Part shown: piece by piece, positions 1 to 11,813 of the stretch
Layout: every line of letters begins with the position of its first letter
Numbering within the stretch: position 1 is the stretch's first letter
NCBI GenBank assembly: GCA_037577475.1
Contig: CM075183.1
Span: forward strand, 15,695,480 to 15,759,479
Origin: Chaunax sp. Z400
Lineage: Eukaryota; Chordata; Actinopteri; Lophiiformes; Chaunacidae
Reading direction: 5' to 3'
Length of the DNA stretch: 64,000 nt
The notes under the pieces: model-generated
Told to the model about the DNA's origin: nothing
What the model saw: the letters and a program-made list of their open reading frames with translations, nothing else
Databases searched by the model: none
Program-made: the position numbers and the translations under genes

Positions 1-3000
1 ATCCAGTATTCTTCTCTAGAACTTCCCCTAACAAGCAAACATACCACACATGAAAAGTGACTCAAAACAGGGTGCATGTGAGTGGTGCAGATTTGACCAT
101 TTACCTTAAGACCAGCCAAAGCTCTGCCCTTCCTAAACAGACCTTTAACCCAGCCTGGACACATGGTGAGAGACAACTCCGCATCAGTCAGAGCCTTCAT
201 ATATTCTTGCATCTTTTCAAAACAGTACGAGCGGTTGCCAAACAACCTGCAACAGAAATAACCATTACACCGTTGCATAAGAACAGAGGTGGTGTAAGCA
301 CAATCAGAGACTTCAAATGAAGCAAAGGGAAATTCTTACTTAAACTCTGTAGGGTTGTATTTAATTGCATCCGTGAAATACTTCACAGCCATATTAAAGT
401 CTCCAGCGCTAGCAAACTTATTTCCAATACCTACAGGATGAAAAGAAAAAAACGAACAGGTAAAATCTAACTGACAACGTAATTCACATGAGTAGATATC
501 TCTAAATCATGATCGACCCATCTGGCTGAGTTTGTGTTTAGGAGATGGACAAAACTTACTTGCAAGGTCGGTACTTATTTTAACATTATCTTCAAAAGAG
601 GGGGCAGCAGAATCCTGTTCAGAAAGTATGAGAGAGAGGAGATTACTAACTTTAACTCATACCAGAAGGTTATAATCTAATCATAACTCTTACATTCAAG
701 ATACCTCACCTTCTTTTCGACCTCCGGGTCTTTAGGTTTGTTGGGAACGGTTTTAGCCTCTTTTTCTGGGGCCTTAATTTTCTCCTTCCTCTCAAGCTTG
801 GCCTTCTGCTCCAATTTCCGCTTGGCTATAGTAGCAGCTTTACTCACAAAAGTACTCGTCATATCCAGTTCCTTAACAGAAAATAAAGGAACAGAGACGC
901 AATATATCAACTCTCTAAGTGGACATGGCTCACAGAGGAGAGCAATTCTTGAATTCCTGTTAACTGGAACCAGGGCTTGTATTAGTTGTTTAATGTTGTT
1001 CACTTGTTTAATGCATATGGAAAATATACCTTCAATACCTTCTTTTTCACCTAAAGTGGTCAAATTAAAACTATAGACGCATCAATTTATCACACAAAGA
1101 GATTGAGGTAAATGCAAAACATCTCTTATTGCTTATCACTTTATAAAAGATGGTATGTAAGACAATAAGATGAGCTGTTGGTACCTCAGAGTTGCCTGAG
1201 TCATTCTTGGTGTTATCTTCATCACTGGCTTCATCTTCACTACTGTCACTGCTGTCTGAATCTTTTGAAACCAACTCAACACTGGAATTTGATGTATCAT
1301 GAACTTTACCCTCCGCTTCTTTAGATTTCCCTGCATCATTTTTTCCCTGTAAAACAGAAAAAAAAAAAAAATAAGCGTGTTCAAATGTGAGTGCACATGG
1401 ATTCATTTCCTTTCTGCAATACTATAAAACAGGTTGGACATGAATAACAACCTCTCCATTTTTTACAGGGTTCTCCTTTTCCTTTTTCAACTTCTCCAGC
1501 TGTCTTCTTTCCTTCTGTTTCTGTGACAAGAATACACAGGATGATTTTTTACAGTCACTCATTATGAAACTCATAGTTGAGACTGTAGATCTTACCTGTT
1601 TCTTAAGACGCTTCTTCTCAGCCTTTTCTTTGCCTTTTTTCGCTTCTTGTAATAATCTGTCTCTTCTTTCGGTATCCTGAGAGTCGCAAAAAAACAATAC
1701 ATAAGATTTTACCATTTGAATTCTGCAGGATCACATCACGTCATAATGAAATCGTCCAACTTGACGAAAGCAACAGAGTAAAAGTGGACTCACGCTCTCC
1801 TTTGTCTGAACTTTTGCAGAAGGTGAATGAGGATGGTCACAAGCTGCAGTGTAGTAATGCAGTGGAAGCTGACAAGCAGAACTGGATGACGCACGGTTCT
1901 CACTTAATCCTCCGTCATGACTCCTGTCGGAGAGCCTTGGGCTTCCATGGGAATTGTCTCGACCATGTGCCCAATCGTCATAATCATAATCATCCTCACC
2001 CGAAACATCTAGCTCATCGGTGTAGCCCATATTAGCTGGAAGAGAAAAGATTTCAAGTTTGACATAACATAATAAACTGAATTCCAGGTAAATGTTCCAA
2101 GTGTTACATAAAGTGACTGCAATTTCACAAAAACTGAAACCGGATTAAAATTACAATGTGATATTTCTTACCAAGAATGCCCATCTTTACTATCCGTTGA
2201 AAATCAGGGCGACCCTCAAACATATCCACAACCTTTTGCTAGACAGGAGAAAGAGATATCTGAATGTCAGTCCACATAGTTTCTTACGACCATCAGATTA
2301 GCTTAGCACCTTCAGCCTTTATATATTAATTTTACATAAACTGTGTCCCAATGCTAACTGACAGCTTGAGTTGTAGTGAGGTGATTTGACACCAGAGCAC
2401 TGCAATCGTTAAGTTTCAGTTTCCTTTCCCTGGATTAAGATGACTCATAAGGGTATACAACATTGTATATCTGGTACGTACAAGTCACAATGGGAGCATT
2501 CACGCTGCAGGCAAACTTGGCCCAGATCTGTTTTTGTTTTTTTTCTTCCATTCATGTGACTCAGGTGTGTTTTTATTCAGGACAGTGTGAATGGCTTAAA
2601 TCACATGGAATCTGATCCTTTCAATTCTAACTTGGACCACTTTCATATGTGGTCAGAAATCAGATGTGTGTCTGAATCCTGTATATATGATGGCTGTGTG
2701 AACAGTCAGACCAGAATTCGTGTGGTTTTTCCTCCCACCAAGCACACTCACATCAGTGTTTGTCAGCAGTGGCGGAGGATCACAGCAATGCCAACTGTGA
2801 GACAGACAGATATATGGGGAAATACTTTTGATCAAATCCTATTTTTGCCTTCTTGCCCTCAGTCTAAAGGCTCATTTGCAGCCCATCAATGTGCATAGAA
2901 ACTACCCTTACCACAGCTGACTGCAAGAAATGAATGCCTACACTGCTAAGTCAGCAATTTTGATAATGAAGTGACATTCGTGATATTACCGTTGTTCAGC

Positions 3001-3887
3001 AGCATGGTTGTTGTAAATGTTGTGTTACGGTAACAGATCTGTTCACATGGTCATATATAAAGGTGAATGTGCAAAAAGATATTTGAGGAATCAGAATTGT
3101 CACTTTCACCTGCAGTGTGAACAATGAGACTGAATATGTAACAATAGGTAGCAGATGTATAAGGTAGCAATATCATACTTGGAAGAGAGGATGGCGCTAT
3201 CCAATGTTAATAAAGATTCCACACAGGAAGTGGTGCCTTTGAAATGTTTTACATGATTTAAACAGTCTGTTAGTAAAAAATCATTGTATTGCTATGATCA
3301 CGTTAAGGCTTAATATACAAGTGCTTCCAAACCGACATCAGTGTCAGTCTTACGACGCTGCAAAGCTTCCTTCCGCCTTATGTTGTGTTAAAATGTTGAC
3401 TGGTTTTGAAAAGTAACGGTGGCTACGCAAACAACGCACTTCAGAAAATGCAGACAAACAAGCATTAGTACGCAAAATTGATCAAGTTCTATTCAGCTAC
3501 ATATATAAACGTAGCCAACATTCAAGTACAGGAAGCACGACGGCTGCTGCCATGTTTGAGGACACGTCTCCACAAACGTACCATATTTTAGCGACATTAT
3601 CGCTACCATGAACCAAGAGCAAACATATGTTAGCTTCCGAAAATGCCTTTGTTTGCACAAGTAGGACGACGAAAAGGCGTCGAGTTACTTACGAACACTG
3701 GGAGATGTGTGACGTTAAACTCTGGTACATGTGTAATGGTAAACTCTGAAAGGAAAAAAAAGAAAGTATATCGTCATTAGAGAGAGCGGAGCTAGCTTGA
3801 CAGCTAATGTAGCCGCCATCATCTTATTAAGAGGCGAATCTGATTTTCCTTACTCGTTTCATCTATAATCCTTCCATACATATCCAT
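1..3887 (-). CDS. ttc31: TTC31-like tetratricopeptide repeat protein (3' part beyond the window)
   Basis: Read by splicing on the minus strand. Coding exons are 3854-3887, 3693-3745, 2172-2238, 1794-2035, 1596-1676, about 1456-1520, then exons near 1186-1348, 716-870, 560-615, 340-430 and 105-246. The start ATG at 3887 gives MDMYGRIIDETK, and the first junctions are phase-consistent. The protein has an acidic N-terminal part, a Lys/Glu-rich charged segment (AEKKRLKKQ, KQKERRQLEKLKKE) and a Ser/Asp/Glu tract. Next comes a short motif, LDMTSTFVSKA, which resembles the LDLSSTFVS of mammalian TTC31. Two TPR helical pairs follow (GNKFASAGDFNMAVKYFTDA; LFGNRSYCFEKMQEY, then PGWVKGLFRKGRALAGLK). TPRs are protein-interaction repeats; the function of TTC31 is not established. 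The C-terminus lies off the left edge. The family call rests on motif order and remembered similarity, so the symbol is less certain than the TPR assignment. Confidence 0.72.
2499..3121. mobile_element. Non-autonomous DNA element (MITE-like) in a ttc31 intron
   Basis: The intron between ttc31 exons 2 and 3 holds a segment bounded by imperfect inverted repeats. It begins TTCACGCTGCAGG at 2499 and ends CCTGCAGTGTGAA at 3121, with 12 of 13 positions complementary. No coding potential is seen inside. A target-site duplication could not be fixed by eye. The rest of this intron (2239-2498 and 3122-3692) shows nothing recognisable. Confidence 0.45.
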
Positions 3888-4020
3888 TTTAGTAAGGCAG
3901 AGTCTGCCGAAGCTTCTTACGCTCGTAAAATTAAACTAAGCAAAGCCTTGCATCGAATTGTCGCTTGTGTTAGCAAGCCCAACTTAAGCCGCGTGCAAGT
4001 TTGATGAGCGTTCTCAAAAG

Positions 4021-4090
4021 GCATTCATGGATAGTTCTGACGTCACGTGAGCAGACGCGTTTTTTAAACGTACGCATGCGTGCTGTGATA
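4021..4090 (-). promoter_or_regulatory. Putative ttc31 promoter with CRE and E-box
   Basis: A perfect CRE palindrome TGACGTCA (4038-4045) overlaps the E-box palindrome TCACGTGA (4043-4050), about 155 bp upstream of the ttc31 start codon. The surrounding stretch is locally richer in CpG than the flanks. Promoter function is inferred from position and motifs only. Confidence 0.45.
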
Positions 4091-5480
4091 CGATTTCCCG
4101 GGAAAACTCCTTTGCTGCCCCCCTGGCCATATAGCTGCACTAACATCAAATACTAATACTACTATAATATATACTATAATAATAATAACATATAGTCATC
4201 ACTTTCTTACACAGGTTGCTACTCCTTATTAAAGGTTGCAGCTTTATATTTCCATGCTGAACTTCCATTTATCATAACACTTTCAATATACATATGTATC
4301 ATTACTGCTTCATTTCATTCATAGATGTTATGTACTTATACAAAAGTATATGCATTACAAACAAGCATCATGTGGTTGGGGTTATTCATGACTGTCTTCT
4401 TGTTAATGCAGGCTAATGTTTTAAATGTTAATCACCTTCACATGTACTTCAAGTAAATATTATCAGTGGTTTCCTTAACGTTTGCCTATCTCTCGCATTT
4501 AAACATTTAAATCCCTCCCATCTGAATCAGTAAAGTCTTGTGTGGTGTATGTTCTTGCATCCTGCACATATTCAACATAAAGTGACATCAAGAATTCATC
4601 ACATGAACTTTTAATATGTCCATCAGTAAATCATCACCATCCACACACTCCCCACTTTCTAATTAATTTCTGACTGATCAGCAACCTTTAATCTTAAACA
4701 ACCCAAAGTGTAGCCATTTACATAAATATAAAAAATATTTAAAAATGTAATATCAATATCTTCCTGGTCAGGAAAACAGCTAAATGTGGAACTCTTTCAC
4801 CTATATGTTTTCAAAGTCTCAAATTGTTAGAAAAACAACAATCATAGCATAGTAAAACTGACATCTCTCATTTTCATTCTCCTCTTAAAAAGCATAATAG
4901 CAATTTCACAGAAGTTAAGTCAGTAAATATAGTACAGGGATTATTGCAGGAAATTAATAAATTAATTCAGTAGTCAGCACATTTTATGTAGGTAAAATCT
5001 AAACATTAAATACTATGATCAAACATCATGGTTGCTCCTCTGTAGCCATGTGCATGTAGATATAAGAAATTAAAGCTAATGTATATTTTAATGCAAACAC
5101 ATTCTGAGAACTTTCTCTTGTCTTAGAAAGACTTAAATAAAGTAGTCTGTTTTAAAAAAAAACAGTAAAATGAGTTTGTCATTGACATCAACTGTTCAAT
5201 TACACGAAGCTTGAGCTTTCAGTAACAAATATTAACTTGATTTAAAACTATAATCAGTTTGATATCATGGATCCAGCTCATACCAGGCAATGCTATGCAA
5301 GTTTATGAAAAGGTGCCACATGGCTTCTTTCACAATAAGTGAGTTGAAGTGCAGCTGCAGTGCTAGCTCCCTTTTAACTTGAGAATCAGCCATCTTTGGT
5401 CAAGTCATGATAAAAGAGCCACCATAGACAGGATTTTGGCTAAAAGTCTTTGAGAATAAAAGCAGGAAACCACCGCCAGT
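4091..5480. other. Intergenic / mfsd8 3' UTR stretch, no gene seen
   Basis: AT-rich sequence between the ttc31 promoter and the mfsd8 stop codon. No open frame of note and no recognisable RNA gene. The part next to 5505 is probably mfsd8 3' untranslated sequence. Confidence 0.6.
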
Positions 5481-5504
5481 TTGTACAGGGGGAATATTCA
5501 CTGG

Positions 5505-8500
5505 TTATTCTGCAATGCCTCTGTTACGCACAGAGAAGGCAATGAGTCTGTGGTAAAGACAGCTGAGGAGGATGATGGCCCCTACAACCATACCACAGAT
5601 GAGGCTGAAGGCCCAGCGGGGTCCCAGGATGGTATAGACCTGGGACACAAAGACTGGGCCTAATGTCCGCGCCCCACTCCCTGAGGCTGTCAACCATCCC
5701 ATGTACACACCCTGCAGAAAACAACAGGAAACATCCTCATTAAGGGTTCAACTAGCAAAGTAAAACCATATTCTGACACATACAGGCACATTCAAAGTGG
5801 TTTATAGCTTGCTAATCATTCCCATTTTTTAAAAGCACACTACAGCCTTCATACCTGAGGTTTGGGTCCGAGGATTTTGGAATACAGTGTGTAGGACATC
5901 ACGTTGCAGGCTGGGTATCCCACCCCAATGAGGATGTCAGATGAGATATACTGGGCCAGGTAGATGGCAGGAGTATACTGGCACCAGGTCTGTCCATATG
6001 GGCAACCTGTCGGCTCCAAAGAGCTGTTGGAGGATATCGTGGCTTCAGAAATCCGACTGACCAGAGAGTTGTTTTTGAGGTCTGTATTTTGAAGACAAAA
6101 GCAGATCATGAACACTGAATTCACAGCCAGACTGCACATTTCCAACAATGATCCAGTGTAACTCTCAGCTGACTTCTTGCAGCCCCTAATTTGTTAATAA
6201 TAGCCTCACAGGAGGAAGTTACGTCTGTTAAAAATCTCATTTTATCAAAGCCACAAGACCAAAACAGTATCATCTCAATAATAAAAGAAAAAAGAGCAGA
6301 AAAAGTCAAACAATCTGTACAATTAAAACAGTACAAACCTGCCCACTGGATTTTAGGGTAATGATTGCCCCATGGAAGCAGAATAAAGAAACCACAGAGT
6401 ATAATGATCAAGCCCGCTAGCAGCACAGGACGATCCCCGAATCTGGAAGGAAATAAACAATCTTATTTACTAAAATTCATTGGAGCTGAAATTGATTTTT
6501 TTGATCTAATCCATACATGCATATGGGATTGTACCTTTTAGAGGCCACTTTTACCGCCAGAAACACCAATATGGATTCAAATCCAATGCAGCAGATGATG
6601 ATGCCATTGTAGAACACAGCTTCTCTCCGTGTCCAAGAAAACATGTCCATGGACAAAGGGGTGGCAATTCTGAGAAATAGGAAAGAGAATCCGATTCTTT
6701 AAAACTTCATACAACTGAGGAAGGGGGGTAAAATAGCAAAGTGTGTCTTGGTTGTATTCTAACATGACTTCTGGAATGAAATACATACGTCTCAAAGACA
6801 GCGAAGATGAACATGACGATGAAGAAGAGGGCGTTGGAAGTCAGAACTGCGACATGATCGATGGGCTCCTCGGTTTCTTCACTAATTTCAACTGTATCTA
6901 AGGGAAATGGAAAAAAAGATAAAGGCTTGAACCAAGAAACAGACCAAAATGACTAATATCCTATTACTGCAACTATAAATATTATAAATGTAATTTATTA
7001 TCATGACTAATTGTCAGCGGTGCCAGCAGCATAGGTTTGGACTAGGGCTGCCTTCATTATCTCACTAACTGTTGTAACAACCCTCATAAAAAATGGTTTA
7101 ATACCTTCAGATGTATAGTTAATTGCTCTAACATGTCTTCCGTGGTCATCAACACGGTGCTCTCTGTTGACAAGATACACAACAGACATCTTAGCCAATT
7201 AAAGAAGCATTGAGAAACGCATTACTGTGTATCGTCTGACAGAAACATGGAATCCACAGAGCTATGCAGTCATGGGTCCTTGAGTTGGTTGCTTCTGGAG
7301 TAAACAATTGTGTGTACATGCAGGGGAAGCCTAACCTCAGCACTAAAAGAACCAGCAGGATGTTGATGATGCCAAAAGCTGCAGCCAAGAAAGCAGGAGC
7401 AGTGTACATGTTGAGCTGCAGTTGTAGGATCTTCACAGTAACGCCGTTCTCACCAAGAAAAGATAAGCACGCCTGCAATGCTAACATACAAAGATATGCA
7501 AATATTAAACAAGCCCTCTTTTCTTCCCCATCATGCATGACACTTTCATTTCTCTCTATTACTGGCATGGTTTATGTAATATGAACAAAACATATTCAGT
7601 TTTACCTGGTCCCAGGATGAAACCAAGGGCCTGACTGGCACTCATGTTAGCCATGGCACCAGTCCTCTCCTTCAGTGATGTGGCTCCAGCAACATAGGAC
7701 CGAACCACAGCAACATTACCTATCATGAATCAACCAAAGCTGATGTTGACAGTTGTGTGACATGGATCACATAAATTATATGACAGAATAGAGCCATATG
7801 CAGTTTATTCCATGCCTTGTCGTTAAATAAGAAAGACAGTTATTCAAAGATATTCAATACTGAGGCCCTCACAAATCACCTGCTCCAAAGCCCACAAAGG
7901 ATCTGGACATGAGAATGTGGAATTTTTTATTGGTTCTGGGCAGGCTTGCATATGCGTAGTAGATATTGGCTGAGAGGTTTATAAAGATGGAGCACACCAG
8001 TGGCTCTCTGCGTGGCCGGTAGTTCGACCAAAGGCCAAAAATGGGTGAGGCCACCATCTGACCGAGACTGTAGGCAGCCACCACCCATCCAAGGAAGGTG
8101 GCATCGGCACTGTCATCAACCTATAGGAAACACAGCCAAAAACAGATCTAAAGACATGAGCATGTTCTACGGAAGTCCCAGCAGTCAATTTTAGTATGGT
8201 ATGATGGTATTGCTACATATGTGTCCAAATACTGAGGTACCTTAATTTGCATGACTGACATCAGGGGTATCAGCCAACAATCTTTTGATTTAAAAAAACA
8301 ACAACTTTAAGCCATACATACCTTTTGCAAATAGGGCCACAATGATGTGATGACAATAGTGAAACCTGAAGGGAAACAGACAGATGTGTCACATGCTCTC
8401 TCAAAGATCCTTAACAACAATCACATCACACTTAACACAAGCAAGGCAAACATTCACTTGCATCATATACAGTGACAGTATTATTCGCCACCTTAGCATG

Positions 8501-9021
8501 GAGGAGATCCTTCTCCATACATGCACAACTTATCTGTTGAAGTGTCTCTGCAATGGGCCCTCTACATTAGACACGTTTAAGAAATTGTGGGCATCCTCAC
8601 CTACACTGCTGAGAAACATGGTGAAGTACATGATTCGGATGGATCTCCACCGATTCTTGTAATCTTCATCCTGAGAGTCAAAACTGTACAAGATGACAAC
8701 ACAGCGCAGGTGATTTAAAGGTATTAAAGTAGAGTTGTAAACATGACATGCCAATAGAACAAAACAATACTACACAAATGGTTTATCTTACATTATGCAT
8801 TAATTACAAGTGCACTGTGTGTGACAGGGTCAGTCTTATCATGCTAATTACTCCTTAGCCTGTTTGGTAAACAATGCACTTGAAAAACCTGATATGTTTA
8901 CACCCATCTGAGGTTACAGTGGTTAACATGTCAAGTCAATGGTCATTGAACTCTGCATTTACCTGCTTGCGTCATCACCGAGCAATTGAGTCGTCTCGTC
9001 AGAGTCAACAACTTGAGACAT
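5505..9021 (-). CDS. mfsd8: MFSD8 / CLN7, lysosomal major facilitator superfamily transporter
   Basis: Multi-exon gene read on the minus strand. The first exons are 8963-9021, 8601-8683, 8322-8365 and 7880-8120. Further exons lie near 7675-7720, 7605, 7330-7470, 7100-7165, 6790-6895, 6540-6670, 6340-6440 and 5860-6090, and the last is 5505-5713. The product is a 12-helix MFS protein with strong resemblance to human MFSD8: YSLGQMVASPIFGLWSNYRP, SYTLYSKILGPKPQ, YMGWLTASGSGAR. The MFS loop motif between helices 2 and 3 is visible as GLWSNYRPRRE. The N-terminus (MSQVVDSDETTQLLG) holds an E-x-x-x-L-L acidic dileucine signal, as expected for lysosomal sorting. Loss of human MFSD8 causes CLN7 neuronal ceroid lipofuscinosis. 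Phase was decisive for exon 2: the upstream acceptor (after GTACAG) keeps frame, whereas the nearer CTCAG would not. Expected length is about 515 residues. It appears intact. Confidence 0.93.
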
Positions 9022-11813
9022 TTTTGCAAGAAAAATTGCCACAGACTTTGGAGATTTAAAACAGTGCTGCTAAGTCGCCATGAAGCCCGGGGTCGGTGAA
9101 CTACACTACTAACGCTAGCTACAACTCTTCCGAAGAAGCTCTAGACGGCTAGCTATAGTAACAGCTAACGTAAACAACGCAAACTAACATCATATCATTG
9201 CATTCTTACATGTACGTTAACCTAACTACGAACACTCATCACGAAATAATATACCGAGAATACGTCACTCAGTGGCAGAATGCTGGACTATGGCTCCAGA
9301 GACAGCAAGGTCAAGTCAAACAGAGTTAAAACGGTCATTTCCGGTTATTCTTTTCAAAATAATGTGAATAATAATTTAATTACACGTATTGTTTGTGTAT
9401 TTTCACCGTGTACAATTCGTGGCTAAACAAAATAACACAAAAAAAAACTTTTGTATGAAATTTCAACAGGACTAAGATCTCTCCGTCCATTTTTTAAATC
9501 AAAATTGGCCCACTACACGCATGTATTTTGAAGCTACTATTGATAAACATCCGGTCTGGCGTTCACAATGTACTTCGATCATTAATCTCACGTGAGACAA
9601 ACCATATGGACGCTCCCGTCCCTTAGTAGACATCTGTCACATCTGTGTTTATTGTTTAACATTTCAAAGATATAAAAGAGTTTTTTAAAGCAGTTTTGGA
9701 TGTATACACTTAATAGATTACGAATAGGCCAAGAATATACTCAATTAACTGAATGTTTTCCATAAGACAAAGATACATTATGTATTATTTACATTATTTC
9801 ATTCCAGATAATACCAATGAACAGTTAAGAAACTCTGACAGCTTTATGAGGTGGCATACAGTGATATAATGATGAGTTTTAGTTGATCTGTTGGTGCAAA
9901 CTGAATAAATAAGTCAGAAATCAATTTTGAACCAGGATGTTTTCGACTGAAATGAAGAGCTATGTTCTTTTAGTTTCGGTGAGGAACATCAAATCAGGAA
10001 GTGACCATGCTAAGGACGGTAAAAATTTAAGCTGAGGACTACAGAGTTGTAATAAACACACAATTTATTACTCAACCACATTTCACTTCAGTTTTCATTC
10101 ACGATGACGAGTATATTAATTTGGCACGCCAGGGATTTAGTATTAGATATGAGTAGTTTGGGAGAGACAAATTTAAGATTTAAAAAACAGTGGATCCTAT
10201 ATAAAAATCTTTTTTTCACCAGAGAATCAGACAATTTTATCAAAAGGTAAGAAGTTACACTATTGTTAATAAAGGAAAAACTGGGATAATTGTGTTGGCA
10301 TAGAATCTACTTTTTACCTAAGATTACTGAAGTGATCCAGCCAAGACTTCTCAACTGCCAAGAAGTATACATATGGTAACCTCTTGTTTACTCAACTCAC
10401 CTGACTTTTTTTTTTTTTAACAATAATGTTGTTTTCAATTTCCAACAGTAAACGCGACACTTGACAAGGCTGAGATGAATAACTCAGAATCAGCCATGAT
10501 CATAAACTCAGAGACACCCAGCATAAGTTTTCTCCTGATAAACACGTTAACTGTCTCTCAGCTTTCAGAGGAACGCCTGGTCGTCTGTTCTGGACAGCAC
10601 TACTGGGAGGTTTCTGTTTCATGGTGTATTAAACCAATTCTTGTTACAGTTGCATGTGTACTTTTTGTGCAAATGCATGCAATATACTCTCAAGGTGGGT
10701 TGATAATCTGATAAACTTCACGTTAAAATACTAAATAATTAAATGAAAGTCAGCTTTAGGAATAAACTTAATTTGGAATCCTGTATTTATTTGTATTTAT
10801 ATTTTCTTTGTTATTCTGCATCCACAATGTAAAACTCACTTTACAATCCAGTTTAAGAAAGCACAGCAAAATGTCATACACTTTAATAAGTACAGGAAGT
10901 ATTTACAATATGTACATAACACAATACTAGGTTCATCATCACTACTGTATACTTATGTATACTGTAATTTTTTTTGAAAATGATCCGCAATAAAGTAGGC
11001 GTGCCTTGATACATAATAGTTTAACTATGATGGTGGTATACAGGGTATGCAAGAACCACTTAACAAGTCAATCATAGTCCAACACTTTGAAGAATACTTT
11101 TTCATACACTCGTTAGTTGGGGGCTATGGGTTAAGGTTACAATGCCGGTCAATATCACACACAAACTATACAAGTTCATACATGTCTCAGTCGTAAAGAC
11201 ATGGTCTGAGGGGATTTTTAAAAATCAGAACCATTGGGTTCTTCTTCCAAAGCTTTGCACATTCATGTTTGGTCATCAGCTTTCAGACGAAGGAGAACAC
11301 CAGACCAAGGATCCTCTGCTGTAGCAAGTCCTGCTGGTCGGAAGTGCATAACAACAGCCTCCGGGAACCTTTGTCACATGTCACCTTCTCTCCTATATCT
11401 CCAACCTCTCTCCACTGGTACTTATTTAATAAAATTTTAAAAAACATGACACGAAAAATAGTCTTTAAAAAAACAACAAAAAACCCCCGGCATTAACTGT
11501 GTCTGAACTCATATTTACACTTTTAATTACACCTGTCCAACTGCTTAAAAATGCATCTGGAAAACAGTCACTGGGCATTGTGAACACTGAATATGAAGGA
11601 TCCTCAACTGGAGCGACCCATCTGTTTTCTTAGTCAGTTTATTAAACAAATTCCTTATGACCGCATGGTGATGAAACTGGACATGCACCTAACGTCAGGT
11701 AGCATGAAGGAAACAGAAAGAGAAGCTGCACTCGTCCGTGACCCAAAGACTTCTTATGATTGCTGGTGGTTTATACATTATGGTACGTGTCCTCCTCCGC
11801 ATATGCGGTTGCC
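9022..11813. other. mfsd8 upstream region and 3' UTR of the Crypton-derived gene
   Basis: No convincing gene lies in this stretch. About 9022-9350 would be the mfsd8 5' UTR and promoter; it includes an ETS-type TTCCGG near 9347. The right part is probably 3' UTR of the gene ending at 11814: on the minus strand, AATAAA signals lie near 11636 and 10787. Short plus-strand open frames at 10475 and 11142 have no recognisable content. Confidence 0.5.
9586..9597. promoter_or_regulatory. Palindromic CACGTG E-box upstream of mfsd8
   Basis: A perfect 12-bp palindrome, TCTCACGTGAGA, lies about 565 bp upstream of the mfsd8 start codon. Its core TCACGTGA is the type bound by bHLH-ZIP factors, including the TFEB/MITF family that drives lysosomal genes. 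The link is by motif and neighbour only. Confidence 0.3.
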
